A stretch of DNA of 64,000 nt from Eretmocerus hayati (lineage: Eukaryota; Arthropoda; Insecta; Hymenoptera; Aphelinidae), in the NCBI GenBank assembly GCA_029851415.1, contig CM056744.1, forward strand, positions 63,296,172 to 63,360,171, read 5' to 3'. Positions 20,914 to 31,835 of the stretch are shown in pieces (the first letter of the stretch is position 1; each line of letters opens with the position of its first letter). A program made the position numbers and the translations under genes. The notes beneath the pieces were generated by a model. The model made no database searches. It was given only the letters and a program-made list of their open reading frames with translations, and was not told where the DNA came from.

Positions 20914-22305
20914 TTTGGAAGAGACATATGCTCCAGTAGCAAGTCTTTCCTTAGTCAGAGCCATCCTTATAATCACAAACAAATACAATCTCCATGCATG
21001 TCAACTTGATGTCAAAACGGCATTTCTTAATGGAGTATTAAGTGAAGAGATATATATGGAAATACCGAAAGGTCTGAATGTCAGTGATAAGATTATGAGA
21101 TCTAATGAACTCAAGCTTGGAAAATCCATTGATGGACTCAGGATAAGTACAAAGAAATGGAACAATCGTTTCACGAAAGAAATGAAGAAGCTTGGTTTAG
21201 AGGATGATTTACACGAATCATGTCTTTTCACTTGGAGAAAGAATGGTATAATGGCATTAGTTTTCTTGTATGTTGATGATATGCTAATCGTGAGAAATAA
21301 TCTTGAGAAATTGAATCGAATCAAGAATCATTTGAATCAAACCTTTGAACCGAAAGACCTTGGTGAACCAAAGTTATTTTCCGATATGACCATTGAAAGA
21401 AACAAAGAAAATCAAACGATTCGAGTCCATCAAACTCCATATATCGAGAATGTTTTGGAAAAATTCAATATGCAAGATTCGAAACCACAAAACACACCAA
21501 TGATAACAAATCAGTTACAACATAAAAACAAAAAGAGTCGAATTGAACCAGTTGAATCTATGAATGATGGGCGGAACCACGAAATACGTAAGGTTCCTTA
21601 TAGAGAAGCTATTGGGAGCCTAATATATTTGGTAGTAGCCACAAGGTCAGACATAGCTTCCGCGGTCAATTTTCTAGCGAGAAAACCGAATAATCCAAAT
21701 GAAGATGATTGGAAAACTATAAAAAGGATCTTGCGATACCTTAAAGGGACAATGGATCTTGGCTTAACCTTCACTGCATCATCTGAGAATCTAGAATCTT
21801 TCACAGGCGCGAGTTATAGAGATTGTGAAAACTCTACCTCGACTGGTGTTATATTATTAGATTGTTTGGAGATACAGTTGCTTGGGAAAGTCGTGAACAA
21901 AATCAAGTGACTCTCTCAACATGTCAGGTAGAGTATTTGGCTATGAGTTAATCTTGTCAAGAACTTATTTCTATTGACAAATCAATCCGATATGTTTTGG
22001 GATTCACTTTATATCCAGTTACTGTCTGGTGTGACAATGAATTCTCGGGAAATTGCACAAAAATGGATGGGTGTCACAAGTGAAAATCATTTGACGATAG
22101 TATTGAAGCGGTTTGAGTCATAAAGGAAAACATGGTACAAAACATCCCATGGCTGTCACTCATGGTGATTTTATCAAACAGTGTGTGAACGAAGGTGGAG
22201 TTATCGTAAAATGGGTTGATACTAATACTGATATTGGATCAAACCACTTCCTTTCGAAGCAAATAAATATTTGACTGATAGAATAATGAAGAACGAGGAA
22301 TCGAA
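20914..22305 (+). pseudogene. pol: copia RT C-terminal part and decayed RNase H
   Basis: The RT continues as TYAPVASLSLVRAIL and KYNLHACQLDVKTAFLNG with catalytic VFLYVDDMLIV near 21265, then TPMITNQL and the RNase H entry REAIGSLIYLVVATRSDI and ARKPNNPNEDDW. The clean frame ends at 21910. Beyond it, WESREQNQVTLSTCQ can be followed in another frame to about 22030, with further stops (for example TAA after EYLAMS). The region to 22305 is only faintly coding. Confidence 0.8.
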
Positions 22306-22658
22306 ATGAATTTAGGAATCCATAAATCTACGATTCAAAATTCCAATATATAATTGATGACTCAGACATTTTCTTGTTTGTTCTTATATGGTCACAGGAA
22401 CCTTTTCCTCAGACCAAGACTGAAGAAATTATTCATGGAAATCTTCAAATGTTTGTTTTTTTTCTTATGAAATTCAAATGTTTGTTATACTTTAATTCTA
22501 AGTAGAAAAATCTATCTTTTGGAATGTTCTAGTTTCTTTCGATTCATAACTTTTAATCTAATTGATTCAAAGATTAATGTGTTCATATTAAATTCAAATT
22601 CAAATCGATCAATTCTATTGAAATTACAACCAATATGTAACTTATCTGAGGGAGGGAG
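22306..22658 (+). other. copia 3' untranslated region with polypurine tract
   Basis: Non-coding AT-rich sequence ends in the purine tract GAGGGAGGGAG directly before the LTR, the normal plus-strand priming site for an LTR retrotransposon. Confidence 0.7.
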
Positions 22659-22887
22659 TGTTGAGGTCCTTAGACGAGTGCAATATTGATCGATGCGAGA
22701 GTCATCTGTTGGTTACCAAGGGCCGTGTTGATGACAGCGACGCGGCGCCGCCAGCTTCACTTCTTATGAGAACATGGACGCAAAAGCATCTCTGCTGAGT
22801 CGTGTATTTAATCGAGAATCTATCCAAGTTAATAAACGAGTTTGGAATCTACTCGGATTGTGTCCTGTGTTCTCGAGTATTCTTACA
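22659..22887 (+). repeat. copia 3' LTR
   Basis: It starts TGTTGAGGTCC right after the polypurine tract and can be ended at TTCTTACA (TG..CA ends), giving 229 bp. No second copy is seen upstream of gag, so the 5' end was lost, or the element was truncated. Confidence 0.65.
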
Positions 22888-23067
22888 CCAACTCGCGCGA
22901 GGAGTAACATTCACGCACACTTTGAAACTTTTGGATGTGCGAGGAGTTCCAAAGTGTGCGTGAATATCGAGTTCTCGCACTCGTTTGACAGCTTGTGCGG
23001 AAATTGACCTCCTCGCATTGTTGCGGGATATACTATTCTAATCATAAAATCTATGCAGAATGAAGAA
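22888..23067. repeat. MITE fragment adjoining the copia LTR
   Basis: CCAACTCGCGCGAG through TTGTTGCGGGATATAC matches the right half of the element at 23524-23694 in direct orientation. The left half is absent, so this is a partial copy. Confidence 0.6.
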
Positions 23068-24808
23068 ATATTTGGGTCAGATCAGTATATTTCGGCAAAT
23101 CCGTGCGCACGACCCCCGCGGATCTTTTCGTCAATTCTTCACATGAAAAACGGCACCAGAAATAGTACTTTCCCAGAGTTTCAGCCCCCTAAAAAATTTT
23201 TTGCAATCGTGTGCGCGAAGTTGTAAAAAAATGAGACTTCTCTTCATTATTTACAGTGCGAGAAGTAATGCGTGAATGACTTCTCGCACAGTTTTACATT
23301 TACGCACTGGTGGAGTGTGCGTGAATGTAACTTCTCGCTCTAATGCATTTTCATTCACGCACAGTTCCAAAATATAATGTCACGTCATCCCTCTGAATTT
23401 GGCCTTTCTTGAAAACTTCGTTTCCAAGATAATCTTGCTCGGACAGTGGTGCATTTAATCACAACTTCGCGCACAGTTGCAAAAAATAGTATACGCAACA
23501 CGTGCGAGAAGTTTCCGCACATGTTGCCAACTCGCGCGAGAAGTAACATTCACGCAAACTTCGCGAGCGTGCGTAAATATGTACTTCTAGGTGTGCGAGA
23601 AGTTTCAAAGTGTGCGTGAATATTAACTTCTCGCCCTCGTTTGGCAACTTGTGCGGAAATTGACCTTCTCGCACTTGTTGCGTAATATACTATTTCGCGC
23701 CCGCTAGAATTTTTTGAAGTTTGAGAAAGGCCTTTTTCAGCGTTTTTCAAGAAAATTGCCATATTGACCAGAAATATCGTAGCGAGTCGTGTAAGTTCGC
23801 ATTTTCTTCGCTTTGATGTGGCCTTTCGGAAAAAAATATGCAAGACTCTCAAGACCGAATGCGGTCAGTCTACACGACGATACGTAAAGTCACTTTTTCT
23901 CGATTTTTAGACCATTTTGGAATGTACGCTATTCCGACGCATCTGATTTTTTCCCATCTCACTTGATCAGTTTCGTTTGTCTTGAAAAACCCTACAATTT
24001 GCGCTTTTGCACGTCCCAATCGGATGATTTTGGCTCGAGTTATGTCTATTAGAAGTTGGTGAGTTATCGAAAAATGCCCAATTCGTCAAGCTCGCCAGAA
24101 ATCCATCGCCCTCCACCAATCGACTTAAAACTTGACACAGATGTTCTTCCAAGTGTCCCAAACATGTGGGAAAAATTTCCCGAAACACAGCGCGAAATTT
24201 TTTTAACATGTTTGAGACTCTTTAAAGAACATCTGTGTCAAGTTTTAAGTCGATTGGTAGAGGGCGATGGATTTGGCGAGCTTGACGAATTGGGCATTTT
24301 TCGATAACTCACCAACTTCTAATGGACATAACTCGGGCCAAAATCATCCGATTTGGACGTGCAAAAGCGCAAATTGTAGGGTTTTTGACAAAAGAACAAA
24401 TTGAGTGAGATAGAAAAAGATTCAGATGCGTCAGAATAGCGTCCATTCCAAAATGGTCTAAGAATCGAGAAGAAGTGACTTTACGTATCGTCGTGTAGAC
24501 TGAACACACATTTGGTTTAGAGAGTCTTGCATATTTTTTTCCAAAATTTGACATCAGAACGAAGAAAATGCGGCCTCGCACGCCTCGCTACGATGTTTCT
24601 GGTCAATATGGCAATTTCTTAAAAAACGCTAGAAAGGACCTTTTTCAAACTTCAAAAAATTCTAGCGGGCGTAAAAAATTTTTTAGGGGGCTGAAACTCT
24701 GGGAAAATATTATTTCTGTTGCCTACTTCCATGTAAAAAAAATTGGCGAAAAGATCCGCGGGGGTCATGCGCACGATATGCCGGAATATACTGATCTGAC
24801 CCATTTTC
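23068..24808. mobile_element. Foldback element D, with MITE inserted in its left arm
   Basis: The outer ends share GGGTCAGATCAGTATATT (left 23070-23087, right inverted near 24787-24805). Arms run to a centre near 24140-24230 where CTTGACACAGATGTTC is mirrored by GAACATCTGTGTCAAG. The left arm is interrupted at 23203-23697; deleting that block restores pairing with the right arm (TTTTTT next to CGCCCGCTAGAA). There is no coding content. Confidence 0.75.
23203..23697. repeat. MITE-like insertion rich in inverted GAGAAG/CTTCTC motifs
   Basis: Repeated short modules such as GCGAGAAGT, TTCACGCACA and GTGCGTGAAT occur in both orientations. A sub-element at about 23484-23694 has matching ends AATAGTATACGCAACA and its near-complement TGTTGCGTAATATACTATT. 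It lies inside the left arm of foldback D, so it is younger than that element. Confidence 0.6.
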
Positions 24809-24935
24809 ATCCCCGCACTTCCATCCCTCGGTACCACATTATACTCGTTGGGTCATCTGATTCGCTCATGATGGAACATAGAATATGGAAATTTCATTGC
24901 CCCACCGCCTAAGAATTTTAGAGCCTGATATTTAA

Positions 24936-25331
24936 TCAATCTTCGGGAAATACATTTCTTCTAGATGCTGATTTCATAAAAGGTTCAGCGGAGTTCATAT
25001 CTAGCTCATTTTCAAAGATGTTGACAAGTCCATTGGACTCAAAGTCTAAGTCAGGGACACAGGGATATCCGATATTTTTACCTGAAAGAAACATCTGCAA
25101 CTGCAACTGAGCCCTGTACTTTGATACCTTCGTCCTAATGATTCTTGACAGTTGAGAGTTTTTTTCGGGAGTCTTCACTTCAAATATATGAGTTTTGTTC
25201 GTTACGTCTGGGCTTACTTGTAGCCCTGCAGAGATTTTGGAACAAATCATTCCACTCCTGAACAACTGGCATTTTAGAGTATTTTCGACTGATTTTTTAA
25301 TAAGTCTTCCAATGCTCCTTCCATTTTCCAT
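24936..25331 (-). CDS. Possible YqaJ/PD-(D/E)XK nuclease fragment
   Basis: The 131-residue frame contains GLQVSPDV, then FEVKTPE about 10 residues later, then YRAQLQLQMFLSG. That order resembles the SPD...(E)xK...QxQ signature of YqaJ-type (lambda-exonuclease-like) nucleases, where the Asp, Glu and Lys bind metal. The usual proteins are longer, so this is an exon or fragment; a glycine expected right after SPD is missing. Such nuclease domains occur in arthropod transposon-derived proteins. No partner ORF is seen nearby. The assignment rests on motif pattern only. Confidence 0.42.
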   Translation of the reverse strand: MENGRSIGRLIKKSVENTLKCQLFRSGMICSKISAGLQVSPDVTNKTHIFEVKTPEKNSQLSRIIRTKVSKYRAQLQLQMFLSGKNIGYPCVPDLDFESNGLVNIFENELDMNSAEPFMKSASRRNVFPED

Positions 25332-25339
25332 ATCCGCAG

Positions 25340-25480
25340 TGTCACGTCGAGGCTGTAGCTGTAGCTAAGGCTGAGGCTATAGCTGGGGTCGAGGTTAAGG
25401 CTGGGGCTCGTCTATGTCTGGGCCTGTGGATGGAGTCAAGGCTCAGGCTGGGGCTAAGGCTAAGGGTGCGGCCACATGGA
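25340..25480. repeat. Degenerate 6-bp minisatellite (GCTGNG type)
   Basis: Repeats of GCTGTA, GCTAAG, GCTGAG and GCTGGG continue for roughly 140 bp. The same motif recurs at 27205-27240 and 28178-28290. Confidence 0.8.
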
Positions 25481-25565
25481 GAGCGAGAACCAGCGGCAAG
25501 TTTGAACACGCTCATACCGGCAATGAGAGCGACAAAGACGACGCTGGAGTTGTGTCTCTCTCTTA

Positions 25566-26846
25566 CACGATCGCTTCCAGACTGGTTTTAGGCAATACCA
25601 TAGCACCCAGACAGCTCTACTAAAGTTGACCGATGACATCAGAGTAGGTATTGACAAGAAGAAGATCACCTTGCTCCTGCTTTTTGACTTTAGTAAGGCC
25701 TTTGACACGATAGCACCATCAAAGCTGTTGAGCGAACTTCGAAATCTTGGCTTTTCGAGATCGGCACTTCTGTGGATAAAATCATACTTACAAGGTCGCA
25801 CCCAAAAAGTCACTTCAAAATCTGGTAATTCTGATTGGCTCGAAACCAATCTGGGTGTTACACAGGGTTCCGTTCTCGGGCCTTTACTCTTCAGCTTATA
25901 TGTCAATGACTTACCTGGTTTGCTAGACGGGAAGTCGGTACACCATCTATTTTATGCGGAAGACCTGCAAATTTATCTCCAAGTCGAGAAAACTAAGATC
26001 AGAGAGGGCATCGCTCGGCTGGGTGAAATAGGACAACTAGTAGCTGAATGGGCCAAGAGATCCGGCCTGTGTCTCAACGCTGGCAAGACCAAGGCAATCT
26101 ACTTCAGCTCTGAGAGGAATATCAAGGACCTGAAGGGAATGGACTTGCCAGGGGTTGAAATACAGGATGGAAAGTTCATCCCGTTCAGTGACACGGTCGT
26201 GAGTCTTGGTGTTACACTTGACAGGGAACTGACGTGGAGACCGCACATTGACCAAGTAACTAAGAAAGTCAACAGAGCCCTATACGGATTGCGGTTGTTC
26301 AAGGCGTGTATCACCAGACCTCTCCGAATTCGCCTAGTCGAGTCCTTGGTTCAACCGCACTTAGATTATTGCACGGTCGTGTACCTCGACGCCACGGACG
26401 AACAACGGCAACGGATACAGCGACTAAGCAATTCATGTGTGAGGTACATTTTTGATCTTAGGAGAGACGAGAACATCACCCCGTTTAGGGAACGTTCGGG
26501 TTGGCTACGTACTGATTCGCGGAGAATGTACTTCGCAGCTCTGGTAATGCACAAAATCATGCATTTAGGAGAGCCTGGCTACCTAGCTGCGATGTTCACC
26601 AGGTACCAATCCGAACGCCCTGCACGCGGTGATACAGAAGAGCGGGTACTCAAAATTCCCAATATGAGACTTGAGTACGGAAGAAGATCATTCCAGGTTG
26701 AGTGTGCTCATTTGTGGAACTTTCTCCCTCCGGGCTTTCGGCAGCTGCGGAAAACGTCACAATTCAAAGAATCCCTGGAAGATTTTTCACTAACCCAGTC
26801 CTCGCAGAAGATTGATGTGGAGAAGAGGCATTATTTTAATCTGTAA
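25566..26846 (+). CDS. CR1/jockey-like LINE reverse transcriptase, 5'-truncated
   Basis: The frame is open from about 25566 (LHDRFQTGFRQYHST) to TAA at 26846. RT blocks are visible: LLLLFDFSKAFDTI, GVTQGSVLGPLLFSLYVNDL, then FYAEDLQIYLQ where the catalytic box normally reads (F/Y)ADD; the first Asp is Glu here. VSLGVTLDRELTW and the C-terminal region LVQPHLDYCTVVY follow, as in CR1/jockey-type LINEs. The endonuclease domain and ORF1 are missing, which is typical of 5'-truncated LINE copies. The frame itself has no stop, so truncation was recent, but the YAED change would probably impair activity. Confidence 0.8.
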   Translation, partial: HDRFQTGFRQYHSTQTALLKLTDDIRVGIDKKKITLLLLFDFSKAFDTIAPSKLLSELRNLGFSRSALLWIKSYLQGRTQKVTSKSGNSDWLETNLGVTQGSVLGPLLFSLYVNDLPGLLDGKSVHHLFYAEDLQIYLQVEKTKIREGIARLGEIGQLVAEWAKRSGLCLNAGKTKAIYFSSERNIKDLKGMDLPGVEIQDGKFIPFSDTVVSLGVTLDRELTWRPHIDQVTKKVNRALYGLRLFKACITRPLRIRLVESLVQPHLDYCTVVYLDATDEQRQRIQRLSNSCVRYIFDLRRDENITPFRERSGWLRTDSRRMYFAALVMHKIMHLGEPGYLAAMFTRYQSERPARGDTEERVLKIPNMRLEYGRRSFQVECAHLWNFLPPGFRQLRKTSQFKESLEDFSLTQSSQKIDVEKRHYFNL

Positions 26847-27165
26847 TGGGAAGGGCTCTTCTTTCATTTAGTATTTTTTACATGTGACCTCAGTCACCCA
26901 ATTGGTGATCTATAGCTGTGATATTAGTGCGAGCCCTTACCCCTCTTTTCATACTTCTGAGTATGCACCCTGACTAGTCACGAATTGTGATAATTATTGT
27001 CCTTGACCAAACCAGTAATTGACTGAAATTATCATTATTATTTTGTTGTACATATATTATATTCATTCTTATACGTGTTATTACATTTTGACAGGCATAT
27101 GTAGGCGTATGTAATTGTATTTTTAGTCTTCGGACGAATAAAGGACATCTATCTATCTATCTACA
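26847..27165 (+). other. LINE 3' UTR with (ATCT)n tail
   Basis: The untranslated region ends in GAATAAAGGACATCTATCTATCTATCTAC. A short tandem 3' tail in place of poly(A) is known for several LINE groups. Confidence 0.7.
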
Positions 27166-27349
27166 CATGGAGAGGATTGGCGCGCTCTCTCCATGTAGCC
27201 GCGCTCTAAGGCTGAGACTGAGGCTGTAGCTGTGGTTAAGACAAGTCCGTAGTGTTCTGTTTTATCGGCACAGCACGAATTCAACAATAGGGAACTGACA
27301 TCGTTCCGGGAGATGTTATGTTTTGAGAGTTCGCGGCGAAATAGATGTA
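27166..27349. other. Gene-free stretch with short minisatellite at 27205-27240
   Basis: GCTGAG/GCTGTA-type repeats, as at 25340, are followed by non-coding sequence. Confidence 0.5.
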
Positions 27350-27700
27350 GGGGAAGAAGTTTGAAATTTTTACGACGCTTTTATGGTTTTCGAAAAATCA
27401 TTGAAGTTTTGACAATTTGAATTGGCGCCATCGAATATGGCGGCGACTGCACATGTGCCACTAGATTCGCCAAATGTTGAGATATCATTTCCCATCGGAA
27501 GTTCTCATCGGTATCACAATCGAGAACTTATTTTACTCAAATAATAGAAGTTCGCTATGGAAAATCAGAAATTCGCCCCAGAATTATCGTGAAAAACACT
27601 CTGAAGTCACGTGACTCATGTGCAGTCGTCGCCATATTGAATGGCGCCAATCCAAAAGCTGAAAACTTCAGACTCGAATTTAAATGACTTCCACTACAGG
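27350..27700. repeat. Inverted-repeat (MITE-like) element
   Basis: ATTGGCGCCATCGAATATGG at 27421 is mirrored by CCATATTGAATGGCGCCAAT near 27635, extending through the CATGTGCAGTCG motif. The boundaries are approximate. Confidence 0.6.
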
Positions 27701-27811
27701 GAATTCCCAAATGTTCGTATATCGTGTTCCTTCCAACGCGAACTTCCATAGAATAAGCAATTTGGAATAATTTTTGCGGCCGTGTCAATTCTCCACCTCT
27801 AATTTTCAAGT

Positions 27812-28097
27812 ATTTGCAAACGCTTTTATGATCAAATCATTGAGTTAGCGCACTTCGCAGTAAAATTTCCAACAATTTGAGCTCTGTTACGTCTTGAAGC
27901 TCACGATATCCATTGAATGTTTTGGCAAACTGCAATCTTGAGTTATCATAGAACCAAGCGGTGATGCATGTTCGCCATTTGTCGAATCATTCAAAAAATA
28001 TCGTGAGTTTTGAGATGCGCTAAAGCTTGAATGATTGCAAATTGTATCATCAAGCGCGCTAACTCAATGATTTGATCCGAAACGTGTTTGCAATTAT
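27812..28097. repeat. Short inverted-repeat element
   Basis: TTTGCAAACGCTTTTATGATC and ATCATTGAGTTAGCGC at the left are mirrored by GCGCTAACTCAATGAT and GTGTTTGCAA at the right, an arm of about 40 bp with a loop of about 200 bp. Confidence 0.6.
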
Positions 28098-28177
28098 TTA
28101 AAAACCAAAAATCGTTGGAAGTACGTTATGCGGATTACCGTGGCGCCATCTATGGGGTAGGAAGCAGTACGGACTGG

Positions 28178-28290
28178 CCTTAAGGTTGTGGCTGAGACTG
28201 GTACTGAGGTTCAGGCTGTGTCTGAGGCAGAGGCTGGGATAAGGGCTGTAGCTGGGACTAAGGCTGGGGCTGGGACCGGGGCCAGCTGGG
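28178..28290. repeat. Degenerate 6-bp minisatellite, third block
   Basis: GCTGAG, GCTGTA, GCTGGG and GCTAAG units as at 25340-25480. Confidence 0.75.
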
Positions 28291-28984
28291 CAAAATTTTC
28301 AGATACCAACTGGAGATTCAGGAACTTCACTATGCACAACATTACTTGAAAGTTCCCAATCCTCACTACTAGATTATATCAAGAAACATTTTTTCCCTCC
28401 GAAACCACTGTATCGTGGAATTTTAATGTTACATTGTTAAACTACAGAAGCATCACAGAGGCTCATACCATATCAGAGACACTTCCAAGTTGGACGAGCG
28501 TTAGCGAGGAAGGCAATAACGCTAGTTGGTATTGAGCACTTGATCGATTCTCTCACATTCTAGACCCGCTGACTGTTGGTGTCTATTATACTGGACAAGC
28601 GCAACTTATATTTCGTGACAATGGTTGATGGAAACACTAGAAAAATCTGGAAGAAAATCACCAGGCAATTTTTTGGACATCGTCAAATCATGCAAGCAGA
28701 ACAATTGGATCTCAATATTCGACCATTTATGAAAAAGGTTATAGGAATCTAAAAATTTGCGACTTTCTAATCCTGTCATTCTTTTCGGTTTTCACGCTAG
28801 TATTAGATATTTTGACCATCAGAAAGTCGTTGCGAGTGCCGGTCGTCACTTCTAAAGTCAACGGATGAAGATCGTATCATGATTATGAAATCATCATGAC
28901 TATATTATTCCTCATCCCGCTGCTTCCGTGCATTTTTCACTGAATTTGAGTCATCTATGAAACGAGGAGCGTAGTAGCTTCCGA
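28291..28984. other. No clear gene; possible decayed LINE upstream region
   Basis: A frame fragment reads RKIWKKITRQFF near 28645, which could belong to the linker upstream of the LINE RT that follows, but no conserved motif is readable. Confidence 0.35.
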
Positions 28985-29707
28985 ACGAATCCATATTCAA
29001 GGATTTTGATGGATTTGGATTAAAAAGTTGGATCACCCAACTTTTTAATAGATCCTTACAACTGGGACTAGTTCCCAAAATCTGGAAGGCAGCGTTTGTG
29101 CTTTCGATCCACAAAAGTGAAGAAAAGCGGGATATATCAAATTATAGGCCAATCTCAACCATGAATACTATACCTAAGCTTCTCGATGAAATTATTGCCA
29201 ACGTGATCTCTACTTATTTTGAACCTAAAATAACAAACTGCCAACGCGGCGTCATGCCTGGTCGATCTACGACCACTAATCTGCTTCTATTACAAGATCA
29301 CGTTTTTGAATCGCTTTAAGAAGGAAAAACAGTTGACGTTGTATACATTGATTATGCAAAAGCTTTCGATTCCGTCAGTCATAAATTATTGCTTCAGAAG
29401 TAATTTATGACTGACGGAAGAAAAGAAGGTATTCGAGGAAACCTTTGGAACTGGTGTAGATCATATCTCAGAGGTTGCACACAACCAGTACGAAATGAAG
29501 GAGTGTATTCTGTTTTCATACCCATCATATCAGGTATTCCCCAAGGATCCCATCTGGGTCCTATATTTTTCAATATTTCTATGAATGATTTTGCCGAGGT
29601 CGTAAAATACAGTCATCTGCTGATTTTTGCCGATGATGTCAAATTGTATAAAAAAGTTTCTGGTCATAACGACAAAGCATTGTTGCAATCAGATTTGGAT
29701 AACCTAG
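28985..29707 (+). pseudogene. LINE reverse transcriptase, N-terminal part, with stops
   Basis: IFKDFDGFGLKSWITQLFNR leads to LGLVPKIWK and SNYRPISTMNTIPKL, then GVMPGRSTTTNLLLLQ, VYIDYAKAFDSVSH, SGIPQGSHLGPIFFNI and LLIFADDVKLYKK (intact catalytic FADD). TAA codons lie at 29317 and 29401; the second is inside a local 19-bp inverted duplication (29370-29388 with 29401-29419). The gypsy element starts at 29708. Confidence 0.75.
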
Positions 29708-30038
29708 TGTTGGGACACCCGAGCTGGTCAGTTTGTGGGCAACAAACTCGAACACTCTGATTAATATGAAGACTTAGTTTATTAAAAGAAATGAATAAAA
29801 CAGATGTACACAGAGTTTACATATAGTCGCTCATACGAGCCAAACCGTTGCAAGAGCAACCGAACGAGTAACGTCGCAAAGCGACCTGAGCCCGGACGAG
29901 CAGACGTGTCGCCGCTGCGACTGCCCGATTGGATCTATCTCTCGCGTTGCCGTCGGACTCGCGCCCGAGTCCTCGCACGGCACGCCGCCCGATAGCTTGC
30001 GCCATCTATGCGTTAGTTCGTCTGCTATATATCTAACA
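29708..30038 (-). repeat. gypsy 3' LTR
   Basis: 331 bp, near-identical to 38765-39095. It is flanked on the left by target duplication CTAG. Confidence 0.95.
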
Positions 30039-30395
30039 CTCGGCCATCCTTGCATGGGTTTGGTCCTCCAAACCCGACAAATCGTTCTAATTTTAGTAAA
30101 AAGAAATCACACATTCTGGAAATATATGTAGCTCCAATAACAAACTCTAGTCCTTAATCTAGTCCTTAATCTAGTCCCTAATCTAGTCAATTTATTACGT
30201 AGAAAACAGAGCAATGTCTTGACGTATCAACGATCTCACTGTACACTTTACAACAAGTTTTCAGTTTTTAGTCACTCACAAAATCATCAAGATATTTCGG
30301 AGCTCTCCTGCTTCTTGATGAGACGCGCTTTTGCGTGTCCGGCTTCAAATTATCAGCTGGTTTTTCACTTTCGCGCACAACTTCTTCTTGCACTT

Positions 30396-31824
30396 TTACA
30401 ATATATCTTCACTTCGAGCACTTTGTTGCACTGATTCCTCGCACTCGTCATTCTCTGTCTCACTCGAACTCTCATTTACATTATCATCATCAATTTCATT
30501 CTGCATACTTCCATTCCAGATTTTTAGTTGGCTTACATGTGCCGTGGATTCAAATCCTCGATCACCACATTCATTCACACGCTTATATCTATAAGTATCA
30601 CTCGGCAACACCTCAATTATAACCATAGGACCTCCAAACAACGGCTGAAGCTTGGTAGACATACCCGTAGCGACAGGATTCCGTTTTACAAATACAATAT
30701 CCCCAACCCTATAACTCACCCCCTTAAATCTTTTTGCGTCGTATCGAGTTTTGTACTGAGCCTGAGCTGCCGCAACATTCTCACGGATTTCATTTTGTAC
30801 TTCTAACGGAAAGCGAAATCTTTCACAATTTCTAGTAATCTCGCGCGACGCAGCATCTTCAAATCTAGGCAGATAACCGTACAATGCTTCGAACGGAGTC
30901 GTTCCTGTAGATTTGCTCACGGTGGAATTCAAATCTCGTTCTAGTTTTTTCAAATGAACATCCCAATCATTCTGGTCATTACTCACTGCGCAACGCATGG
31001 CTGGTAGAATTGTTTGGTTCATTCGTTCGATTAAGCCATTTGCTTGCGGATGTCGACTCGAATTTAAAGTGTGTTTTATTCCAAACTCTTCACAAAATTT
31101 TCGAAAATGTTCAGATGTAAAGCAAGGTCCGCGATCAGTAATCAAGCGTTCCGGCGCTCCAAAATGTTCAACAAACGATCGAGTTTTATTGACAGTTATC
31201 CTAGACGAGACATCTTTGACCGCGTGCAACTGCACGTATTTTGTAAAGGTATCAATAATTCCTAAAACATACACATTTCCATGCGGTGTTTTGATAAAAG
31301 GACCCAAATGATCCATATGAACTACTGCAAATGGTCTTAAACCCGGAGGGATAGGATGCAGTTCGCCTTCCTACTTCCCCGACTTGCGTTTAGCTAAAAT
31401 ACACTCAAAACAGTTACGAATATGCATTCTAATATAACGCCTCATTCTCGGAAAATGATAGTACTCACTCATTCGCTCTAGAGTTTTTTCCACACCGGAA
31501 TGGCTTCCCAAATCATGGTATCGGATAACTAAAGATTTTCTCATAGCCTTTGGAACCACAAATAGTTCACGCTTAACCTTGTCCTTTACAACCACTTTGT
31601 ACAATAGTCCATCTCTCAAAACATACTCCGCACTCAATCTATTCTCAAACTTCGTTTTTTCATTCATCGGTTTTTGTAAAACAGCAACTATCCGAGCAAC
31701 ATCAGGATCAGATCGCTGAAAGACTAACAGTTCCTCTTCTCGAGTTTTGATCATAAAAATCGAACTAGTCAACTCAATTTCTTGCGGTTCTTCGACCGGC
31801 GCACGAGAAAGCGCATCAACTTGC
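30396..31824 (-). pseudogene. pol: gypsy integrase region, one internal stop
   Basis: Reading resumes after the hAT as QQVDALSRAP. The zinc-binding region HDLGSHSGVEKT and CFECILAKRKSGK follows, then a TAG at about 31371-31373, then in the same frame EGELHPIPPG and the catalytic core: VVHMDHLGPF (Asp), LITDRGPCF (Asp) and ANGLIERMN (Glu). The C-terminal domain reads YRVGDIVFVKRNP and the frame ends in an acidic tail at 30396. Apart from the single stop the integrase appears complete. Confidence 0.88.
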
Positions 31825-31835
31825 TGCATCTTTTC

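Larger units (their letters stand above)
10077..22887 (+). mobile_element. Decayed Ty1/copia LTR retrotransposon, 5' LTR missing, twice interrupted
   Basis: The order is gag, protease, integrase, RT, RNase H, as in Ty1/copia. Removing the insertions at 13460-16438 and 17548-20897, with one copy of each duplicated target site, restores continuous pol homology across both joints. The 3' end has a polypurine tract and a 229-bp LTR. No 5' LTR copy is visible. Many stops and frameshifts show that it is an old, inactive copy. Without the insertions it is about 6.5 kb. Confidence 0.85.
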
